From Strongylocentrotus purpuratus (Eukaryota; Echinodermata; Echinoidea; Camarodonta; Strongylocentrotidae), in the NCBI RefSeq assembly GCF_000002235.5, contig NW_022145605.1, positions 1,963,178-2,027,177 on the forward strand: a stretch of DNA of 64,000 nucleotides, read 5' to 3'. The position numbers were made by a program, and so were the translations under genes. Of this stretch, positions 38,201 to 49,700 are shown piece by piece. Numbering within the stretch: position 1 is the first letter of the stretch; the number at the start of each line of letters is the position of its first letter. A model generated the notes under the pieces. The model saw only the letters and a list, made by a program, of their open reading frames with translations. It made no database searches and was not told the origin of the DNA.

Positions 38201-41200
38201 CGGCAGCGGCTCTTGGAGATTGTACCAGGTCTATCTGATCGGGGCATTAGTAGTTCAAGCGTCGCACGGCTACTGCTCCCTCTCACAACAAAGACCATCA
38301 GGTGTTGCCTGCAGGACAATTCAGCGTGGTGCGCAGTCAGTGATGTGCTCGATGTCTACGATGAACAGAACAGTTTTGGGACCGAGATTCGCGACACGGC
38401 CTCATAAATGTGTTGCCTTTCAGAACTGGTACTTCACAACATATTTTGAGGATTATTCATAGACTTGGTTTATGTGATGCGAACATAATCATTGTATATA
38501 TTCTGCACTTTCATCTTGTGATCTCGTACATTTATTCTTGCAAACTGGACATATTACAACTGTGATTTATCTCTATGCCTTTTATTGCATTCAAATGTCA
38601 AGGAATACCGCCCTGCTGACTCCAATTTCAGAAGGTTCAGATGGACATTAGAGTAACATTTTCATGGAATTACTCATGCTATTTTGGTAATGATTGGTTT
38701 CAATAATTGCCAATGTCAATTTATGTTTTATTAATATGTCTTCAACTCTGAATCACTGCCATTTTTCTTAATGATGAAAAAACTTTTTATGTTATGTTTG
38801 ATAATTTCAAACATGACATAATTTTCTTGCCATTGTCGATTAAGAATTGTAATTATGTTTCCCTCATGAAATGTTCATTTTACTTTCTTTGTACAGTGTA
38901 TTATTTTTCCTGAAAATGAAAGAGCTGAATGTTCCTGCGAGTTATTTCTTGCTATCTAGGTTGGGTAGTTAACATGATCCTTCAAATCATATTTCAAACG
39001 ATCGATTTTGTGACTTCGTCTTGCCAATAACTGTTAATCAATCATGGGGATATGTTGTTAATCTGTCTTTGCATCTTGCCTTCATACTTATACAAAATAC
39101 TTACTGGGCTTGATGTATAGCTTTGGAACTCATTCTATTTAGTTTATTAAATGGGTTATACTAATATAGATTTGGAAATGTATCCATGCATGTCAAGAAA
39201 TAGAGCTTTCCAAGATTACCAAGATTATTTTAACCTATGTGCCTTGGTTCAGAAGTGAAAGGGCTTGAACGTAAACCAGACGCTGAATAATTTTTACTGA
39301 AGTAATGGTACTAAAATGTGAAAAATAATGGTACTAAAATGTGAAAAGTACTACCTCTTGCATGTCAAAAGATGTTGTAAATAAAATATATATCTTTCAG
39401 TGATCAATATGAAATCAATGAATCTGAGTTTTAATAATTTTTTAAGTATGTTATGATCGTTGTATGTTGGTATGTAAGAGATAGTTGAATCATGATTTTC
39501 AATTAATGGAAATATTGATTGAGGAGTGAAAATTAATGAATAGAGAATGGTATGACTGATTGAATGAAGAGTGAAAATGAATGAATGAAAAATGGTATGA
39601 TTGATTGAATGAGGAGTGAAAATGAATGAATGAAAAATGGTATGATTGATTGAATGAGGAGTGAAAATGAATGAAGAATGGTATGATTGATTGAATGAGG
39701 AGTGAAAATGAATGAATGAAGAATGGTATGATTGATTGAATGAGGAGTGAAAATGAATGAATGAAGAATGGTATGATTGATTGAATGAGGAGTGAAAATG
39801 AATGAATGAAGAATGGTATGATTGATTGAATGAGGAGTGAAAATGAATGAATAAAAAATGGTAAGATTTATTAATAATAACAATAATATTGGATATTTAT
39901 ATAGGTTACATACACACCATGCATGGTGCTCAAGGCGCTCCATCTATACATGTTTGATTCATATCGTGGCAATAAGACCCTGGCAATCAGCCCCCCGTAA
40001 AAATACCTCCATGGACAAATACCCCCCCCCCCCCCCCCCTCCCTAAAATTACCACCTATTCTTTTAAAGATGAAGTTGAGTTCTGGTCATGCGATTGCAT
40101 TGTGAAAGAAACGGTGTGGAACCGACCAGAAAAGGTTGATCATCTAGCATATAAGAATTTGTGTGTATTGCAAGGTTCTGGAATCATCAAAATGATAAGA
40201 AATTTGGCCAAGTCTTGGTAAAGTTACAAACACTTGCACAGAAAGATGTATATGGGACTACACGAACACGTGGCGTAAAAAGCCGGCCCCCCCCCCCCCC
40301 CCCCCCGATTTTTACGATGTTACATGGCTACATGCATATTTAGAATATGAAGGCATTTGAAGAGCCATGCTTTTCAGGGAACATGTCTTAACTGATGTTC
40401 TTTCACACTTGCATAATAAGAATGAGTAATGCTCACAAATTATTTTTCACCTCTTCCCAGAACTCAACCTTCTCTTTAAGGAAAAGTCCACCCTGCAAAT
40501 AAGTTGGTTTTAATATAAATAGATTTTTTTTTATTATTAATATTTGTTTTTTTTTTTTTGGGGGGGGGGGGGGTAATACGTAATTAGCCAATACTCAATT
40601 GATTGAGGAGTGGAAATGAATGAATGAAAAATGCTGTGATTAATTGAACGAAATCCATGAACATTTGAAAGAAATATTAATAACTCATTGATTGACTGAC
40701 AAGTGAAAATGAGGGATTCAATCAATGATTGAATGGACAATATAGATAGTGATTGAAAGAGGAGTTCAAATTAAAAATGGTATGAGCAATTGATATATGA
40801 TTTATTCATTGAATGAGGAAATGAATAAGAAGGGAAATTAAAGGGTTGATTGGAGAAATGGAATGTTTTACTACTGATTAAGATTGAAACAAAAGGTTGT
40901 TTGATAGAAAAGTAGAAGAAATTAATCAATGACAAAATTCATATAAAAGGAACTGGTAGTTCAATAATGCAAAACATGCATGGTAAAACTCTTCAGGCAG
41001 CAAACAGAGTCATTTCATTTTCGATAAAACAATTATAAAGATGAAAATGGAGTAAATAATGAATAGTTATAAGAAGTCCTTGGTCTGGTCAAGTTTTCAA
41101 TGTCTGCCTAACGTGGTATAACAAAACAATCACAACTTACAAGTAAAAATAATCAAAGATAAAAGCAACAACCAAGCAAAGAAGGTAATCACTAATCACC

Positions 41201-44200
41201 CCTGTCCACCCCCCCCCTCCCTTTCAAGAAAAAGGAACATGAAACCAAAAGTATTAATGTTCATCAAGTGATCAAACATGTGGGCTGTTTGGAATGATGG
41301 AACGCTAACAGTAAACATAGAACCTCAAAGAACATAAATCAATGTTAGTACAAGTGTATGAATGCTATGTGTCGAAACAACAAATAAAAGGCATGAAGAA
41401 TGCAGGAGAAAGAAGGCCAAGAAAAGAATTGACAGAATCAAAAGGGCAATTAAAAAGAGAAAGTCAGGCAAGATATATAAAATACCCCTGAAAGCAACAG
41501 TAGATGGGTAAACAAACAATGTCAATAATACATTTCACAGGAGCAAACACTTCTAAAAAGTGCAACATGGTATTTATGCTCAGAAATAAAAAAAAATGTC
41601 ATCATAATGTTCACACCTATGGAATGGTGATGCGTTTTTTTTCCTGAATTGCACGACTTTCAGAAATGTTTGCGACTATGCTATGAAGTAAAGAACTAAC
41701 AAACTAAGATGCAACGTTACCATGTCCATGAGCTATTTGCCAGTGACCTATGTTGACCTCTCTGTTGTCAGCCATTGCTAAAGGAAACGATGCTATGTCT
41801 CCAGCTGCATAGATGTTAGACTTGTTTGTCTTCATGTACTGTGTCGGATCAAATAGATGGAGAAGTAGCAATTAAGATGAGAATAAGAAAAGAGGATAGG
41901 CATTAAAATTGAAGCTGGTCCAAAGTTTTAAAGGTAATACAAAGTTTTGGTATGGGGTCATGAATTTGGTTCAAATGAACATATTGGAACATATGAGATT
42001 TTACAATATTCAATGATCGTTGTCGCTGTTGAAATCGAGTCTTAAGTGGTGAAATTGTAAATAATACTTTTCATGTTGTATAGCTCCCTCTGAAGACTGA
42101 TATCACTTTAGCTTTAAAACAATGTTTTCTTTTACTCCAATTGATCGATTTGCTATTCCTGTTTGGAAATTATATATCAGACAACAATATTCTGAGATTT
42201 TCATGGTCGCAGCTACCATGGAATGGCCTGATACATGTAGGCGCTACTTGAAATTGAAATATTTGAAATTTAGCGGGAGCACCGGTAAATTTTCAAGTGC
42301 TTATAATACGTCGATAGGGGCATCCAAATACATCAACATTTTGAAGAATTACTATCCATCCAATTTTTTTAATTTTTCAAAACTTTGCATTACCTTTACC
42401 TATACTCGAGGAACCTGTGACCCCAGAATGAAAACTACCGCTACCCCCCTTTTGAGGAGATCCGACATTTGTGCCGACAATATTTTGCTCCAAACTTTAT
42501 TTTGTGAAAGATATGAGGTTAAGGTTTTGGTGAAGTGTAGTGGTAGTGCCCAGGGATGAAGTTAAGAATTTGACTAGTGCAGGAAATTGACTGTGGGGCA
42601 ATTGTTGCCAAAGGATATATCATACAATCTACATTGTATCCCGGGTCGGCTGCTAGCAAGAAGCCCGTAAGAACTATGTATTTTCAACTGTTCTAGGACA
42701 CCTAGCCCCTGGACATCCACCCCCCGGATAACCACCCCCAGTCAACTACAGTACCCCCTAGGACAACTACCCCTTAGGGCAACCATCCTCTAGGACACGA
42801 CTACCCCTGAGACAACTAGTCCCCGGACAACTACCCCTGGACAACTATCCTAGGGGGCAGTTGACTGGGGGTGGTTATCCGGGTTGGATATGATATCAAC
42901 GGCAATTAATCTTCCTCCATCGATCCGTGAATCACTCCGTGATATAACCTACCTTGTCCACACACACTGCCCCATGATCCGTCATCTTCAAACCGCTATC
43001 ACTCAGGAAGTCCGTTGCCGGGGTAACACCTACTCCGAGGACACAGACCTCTGCAGCTATCGTCTGGCCATTCTTCAGGATGACCTTCTTGAGCTTGCCG
43101 TCTTCACCTTTGAACTCTGACACGCCGTTATCCATCACAAACCTGACTCCTTTAGATTCAGCAAGCTGGGAGGAGATGAGATAACAAACAGTATAACATG
43201 GTACGCATATGTAGCACATCAAAGGGTCTCCTCTAATCTTATATTTTCTTAGATGAAGATGAAAATAAGATAGATGTGTACCGATATATTACACAGAATA
43301 TTTATGAAAACAGAAATGCATCAACAATATCCCCTTTCTGAATGTTTATGAAATATGAGATATAAATACATAAATCCAATGTGTTATCATCAATATAATT
43401 TGGGCAAAGCCATGAGAACTGTAGCTACACACTAAACATATGTATGAAGTATAGCCTTGATATCACAGTTCATGAAAAGAGTTATTTCAAAGAAATTTCA
43501 TTAGAATGTCACAATCCATTGGGATGTTTTTCAGCATTCATTTTCAATTTAATAATACGTGTAACATTATTTTCCTGCTTTTTAGATTGGATGTGACAAA
43601 TAAATTTAACAGTTGCTCCTGGAACTATTTTGTCAAGGATTTAGGGTTGCAATTGGGCTTCAGGTTAGGATTAGGGTCAAGTGTTGGGTGCAGGTTTGAC
43701 ATTGGTTTGTGATAGAAACAGTTGTCAATGGGGCATATGGTGTATAACCATCATTCATAACTGATTCATTTCTAGCTAGAAAACAGGTTGGAATGACGTA
43801 CCTTCTGTAATGCCATGCCTACTTTCTCTCCTAGTGAGGCTTTGTATGGAGCTGATCCTCTCCCTATGACAGTGATACTGGCTGATTTATCTGACAAGTA
43901 AGCTGCTACTTCCATGCCTGGTAAGAAAGACAACAAAGATGGAATCAACGTTCAGACACCACTGAATTCAAGATCACAACAAGACTTCTTCTTACTTCAA
44001 ACTTTTATATTCTTAAATAGACATGTGCACTCTAGCCTTGATAAACAAGTGAGTTGCTGCTTTACAAGACACATACGTGCAGCATTGAATGTCAAGCTGC
44101 AGATATATAACAGGATCTCCAATTTCAGTAAGACTCAGGGAAACCTGCCTTTCTTACATTGGACACTGCTGGAGGAGCAAAGTGATATCAATTATCAAAT

Positions 44201-46692
44201 GAAAACTGTTTCTATGAGTGCCTTCTACAGGCAAGCGGATCACCCTGCAATGATTTACTTTAGATTAATTGGAGAAAGACACTGGTCTTTGCAGTAGTGT
44301 GTACATCACACCTGCTTTATGTGAATAATAATTTGTACATTTTCTCCTTACCAATGAATGAAGTTCCAACGATGACAACGTTCTTTCCCTGTCCCTTCTC
44401 TGCTATGGAGTTTCCATCTTCAGGACTTCGTAATAAGCATACTCCATCCAGGTCATTCCCTGGTACATTGAGTGATCTAGGTCTGTCAAGGATGCAAAAT
44501 GACAAGGATTATGGCTTGCTCAGTGGTGTAGCTATGGGGGAGGGAGCAAGTGCACAAAATTCAAATGGCTAGAAAAGGGGAAAGGGGGGGGGGGGAGAAT
44601 AAAGAGAAAAGGCAGACAAAGACAAGAAGAAACTGGGACGGACTCCTGCACCCTCAAACACTTAATTCAGCGAGAAAAACTGTGGCAGGCTCATACGTTA
44701 CACTCGTCTCTAAGGGTTCTACAAAGTAACATTTTTAAATGATAATACATCCTACCATCACCTCAGTCACACCAATGAGACCAACACCAGGCAAACAACA
44801 GACCAAACAAAAAATTACATTATATAATTTACAATTTGGTTTGGAATCAATTTTCGTGGTGTGACGAGGGTATTCATAAGCTGGTCTATGACAGAGAGAT
44901 TTTTGTTGAGGATGACATACTTGCCGCCCGTAGCAATGACAAGGTAGTCAAATGAGACGTTCTCTCCGTCTAGGAAGGAGACTGAGTTGAGGACAGTGTC
45001 TATCGATGTGGCTTCCTTCTCTGTCATGACATTGATGTCGTAGATGGTGAAGAAGTCTGCATTCCGGAGTGCTAGAGATTCAGGTTTGGAGTCCATCGCC
45101 TGTCAGTGTTAGATACATGTACTATAATTAGGTTTCATGTAATACAGTCATAGGTCATTCAGTGGTTGTCAATCATTCCTGTGTGACTCATGTGATATTT
45201 CAAGAAAATATATGTTTATTTAGTAAAGGTAATAAAATATTGGATTGGCTTTCAATCATCTTTCCCATATGACTACTGTTGGCAACCACACAAACGTTAA
45301 TGGAATATTTTGTAAGATATTGGTAGTTTTTAAATATATGACTGGATATCTGACCAACAAAAATATTTTTCTTGCACAAAATGCAATTTTAGTGACATGA
45401 CTTGGGTACTGTTTCAGGGCTTAAAAATGGTCTCTTGAATTTGTTATGACTTGAGGAATAAGGACAGGTGACTCGTAAGACATAGTTTATTTTATCTGCT
45501 CTGCGTAGAGGTTTTGCATAAATCAGCTTTTAATTATTACTTTTGCTAATTTAACATGTATATAGTAATTAATATCAGGGTGGGTTTCCCATTAACTGAT
45601 CTTGAATTTGTGGATATGAATTTTGTTCTTCTTGACCATAACAAAAATTGAAATCGGCTTAGTGTTCAGCTTACCTTGCTGAGTTTTGGTCTATCATAAG
45701 GAAGATGTTTCTCTTTGGTTGCTATGATAACCTGACCTTTGAATCCTTCTTGTCGTAACGATTCAGCACATGTGACTGATGCTGCACCTGTTTCAATCAA
45801 ATCATGTGAAAAAAGTAATTTAGTTATCAACTGTAGATGTGTCTACATGGAGTAAACCTGCTCGCTATACTGGGGCTTATTGTTGACACATTTGCAAATG
45901 AGGGTAAAGGTACTCCTAGATAAAAACAGGGGTGCACATATCAATCAACTTGAGACAGGTATTTATACTCCTGTCCTGTTGGCAATGGATGGAACAAATA
46001 ATAACATTACACTCTTTCTGGATCATATGCACACCACACCAGACTCTCTTCATTTCTAATCAAGAATGCAAGAGTGAGCAAGACCCACAGGTTTTAGGGT
46101 TTTAGTTCCTGACAACTTGTTGGTACACTCCATGGATCAAATCACTCTTCACAACTTCCTGTGTTTATTATTTGTAATCCTTTTTTTGTTTGTATTTTTA
46201 TTTGCCAAATAAAGACTCATAATAGGCCTGTCTTCATCAGCTCGAGATTGCAAAATAGCCCACTCTTTCTGATTTGGGAAATAATCCAGAAGTTACAAAT
46301 TGCGGCTTCATCAGCTCGAGACCCGATCTCGAAAATTGAAACTTGAGCTTGAGAAATTAGCTCAAAATATTTTGCTCAGCATTTGTGGATAGTGGAGTCT
46401 TTGGGCTGGTGAAGATACACCAGACTAATAGGGGGATATTTTGCAAACTAGCCCAAGATATCTTTGGATGATTATCTTGACTTAATATCCTGCTAATTTC
46501 GTAATCTCGAGCTGATGAAAACAGGCCTTATGATTCTTCAAGATAATTCCAAGGAGCCCTTCTACTCACCTCCACCTATGATGAGGGCTGTCTTGTCATC
46601 ATCGGGTGATCCGATACACATCGTCTTTACTCTCTTGTGAGAGGCGAAGTCCTACAGAGATTGATTTGATGGCAGAGGAAAGAAGAGAGAGA

Positions 46693-46733
<41 letters not shown>

Positions 46734-49700
46734 GGGGGGGTGACAGACAGAAAGAGAAAGGTTGATAGAGGAAGAGTGAAAGAGAGATAGAGAGAAAGAG
46801 AGAGAGAGAGAGAGGGGGGGGGGAGAGATATGGAAAGAGGGAGATAGAGAGAGAAGAGGGGGAGATAGGAAGAAAGAGAGATAGAGAGAGAAGAGAAAGA
46901 GAAAGGGGGAAATAGGAAGAAAGAGAGAGAGAGAAAGGGGAGAGAGAGAGAGAGAGAGAGAGAGAATAGAAAGACAGAGTGGCAGACAAATAAAGGAGGA
47001 ATTTAATAGTATTAGATCAATATTTACCTACATGGCAATAATATAGCTGTATCATGCTACATCGTATTTTTGTAAACAAATGCTCATGTGGTTAAAATAT
47101 TCAATACAGGTATTGTAAATGTAACTGACGGTAGTAAGTCACTAGCACACTAATTGCTTATAAATGCAATAAAATGTATCATATTCCCAACAATGAGCTA
47201 CCAGCATATGTATACGGGTATGTTTCTTTATAATGATATTGCCTCCATGAATGTATAATACAGAGCTGCCAACCTTGTGCAACCAAAAACAGGAACCATG
47301 ATGGCAAAAAAAAAGGAATTCATTAAAACAAAACTTGTAACCACGCTCAACACACTTCCAATGCAGAAATGTCCATTACTCATTTTTGTTTGTTTTTTGT
47401 TGTTGGTACTATTTGAGAAAAAACCCAGAATAATTCCAGAAACAAGGGAAACGCTCTCGGCGGTCTCGCATGCATTACGCAATTCAATATGATAAAAATG
47501 AGGTTGGGACATTATTTATAGGCAGAGTGGCCCATTAGCAGGCCCCCCCCCCCCCAATAAATGAAATCCTCTGAATATAATCAGCATTTTGAAGTGAGTA
47601 CTGGCTAAGAATCATCAGAAAAATTATTACTATAATTCATACCAAGATTGATAACTTTAAAGCCCAAGTCCACCCCAAAAATAACTTACTTTCAATAGAA
47701 CCAGAAAAATCAGACGAACCAATCAAACAAAGTTTGAGCAAAATCGGATAACTAATAAGAAAGTTATGAATTTGTAATGACATGAAAAACTTTGAAAATC
47801 ACTACACAAATTGGCAACTCACTCATGAGTCTGTGACGTATGGTCCTCACTATCCACTAATTATTTTCTTTATATTGATAATATTAATTCCCTATTTTCA
47901 CCCTAAGAATCTTATTTCTTCACACCAGCACCCAAGTTAGATTGTTAGTAATATGTTTTTGTGTGGATGCACAAATAAAGAGTAATTTTTGTAGAGTTAA
48001 ATCATGAAAAATTGAAGTTTGATAAACTATTTATATAAAAATCAATAATTATGAAATACAATATTCAGAAAATAGTATCAATTCTTAAAAATTCATAACA
48101 AATTCTGGAAAATGTCATGCATGCAATATGATGCAAATCATAGAACCTGGGAAAAGGCATGGGGAAATCAAGTTTTGGGGGATAAAAAGGGAAATTAATG
48201 GGATTAAACTATATAAAGCAATTGATGAGTTGTAAGGACATGACGTCACAAACTGATAACCATCTTGGCAATTTGTGTTGTGATTCTCATTGTTCCATAG
48301 TTTTACATACTTTTTCAAAAATTCATAACTTTCTTATTAGTTATCCGATTTTGCTCAAACTTTTTTTGATTGGTTTGTCTGATTTTTCTGCTTTTATTGA
48401 AAGTGAGTTATTTTTCGAGTGGACCTGTCCTTTAATGGAATATAAACAAATACTAAAAATTGATTTATTAATTCTCCTATTAAGTTGTGAAAACATAATC
48501 CAAGTCTACTGACCTAAAATGACCTTTGACCTGGACTTTGTGGCCTTGAAATTGCGTCATGTGATTTGTGATATTTGATAACCCTTGTGTACAAGTTTCA
48601 TGGAATTTGAACAAACGCTTTTGAAATTATGCTAAAAATTCAAAATCTTGAGGTTGATACCACAACAAAGACTAAGTTTGCAGACCTGAAATAACATTTG
48701 ATCTTGACTTTGTCACCTAAAAGACTAATCACATGATTGATGATACTTGATACCCCCTATGTTCAAGTTTCATGGAATAGGAATGTATACTTTCAAAATT
48801 GTAGCCTTTTGTTAAGTTTTTTATGTTGATGCAACGACATAGTCTAAGTTTGTTGACCTGAAATGACCTTTGACCTTAACTTAGTGACCTGAATTTCTAC
48901 TCACATGATTGGGGATACTTGATAACCCTTTAGTCTAAGTTTCATTGAATAAGAACTTATACTTTCAAAATTATATTAAAAATTCAAAAACTTAACCTGA
49001 GGTTAAGTTTTCGATGATGATACCACAACATAGTCCAAGTCTGTTGACCTGAAATGACCTTTGAACTTAACTTAGTGACCTGAAATTCTACTCACATGAT
49101 TGGGAATACTTGACAATACGCAGACGAGACAAAAACGTTATGGTTGGCAGCTCTGTCATAGTCTCGCATGGGTGATATCATTCAGTTCAATACATAATCA
49201 AATAATGGAATGCTCATGTGATGCACCCAGTATAATATAAATAACCATTAAACCATGTCCCAGGCTGTTTGGAGTGATTAGTTCTACATGTAGATTAGTT
49301 ACCTTTGAGTTTCCACCGACGATGACTTTATCTCCTTCTATCCTAACCTGAAAAGAAGCAACACACAGAACAAAATAAAAATAAAAAGGGAGCTGGTATC
49401 AAATTAAGAAATGAAGATAGTACCAGTAATCTGCTAATACATGTAAGTTCACTCACGGAAAGGAAATGATATGTTACGCTTGTACACTGATTCTTGTACA
49501 CTTAGAATTTGAAATTATACACATATAAAGCTCATATGCATGAATTGCATGATTTCGGAAAGTGTAAAAAGTATTTTCCAATATAAAGAAATGGGCATGA
49601 AATTTCAGGCATATAATTGGATTTTCAACTGAGAGTTTTTAATCCCCCAGCTATCTCATTCAAACAATATATGACAAACAAGTTTATTTCTTACAGGGCT

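Noticed and set aside
39533..39943. 136-residue minus-strand frame with a repeated 15-residue unit
   Set aside because: It is a translation of the 45-bp minisatellite, whose unit is a multiple of three, with no start context or splice sites.
46627..46989. 120-residue Ser/Leu minus-strand frame
   Set aside because: It is a translation of the GA microsatellite, although its right edge touches the real AIFM3 exon at 46,570-46,651.
48500..49130. Regularly spaced repeats considered as a CRISPR-like array
   Set aside because: The units are ~175 bp, diverged and head-to-tail without distinct spacers, and the host is an animal.
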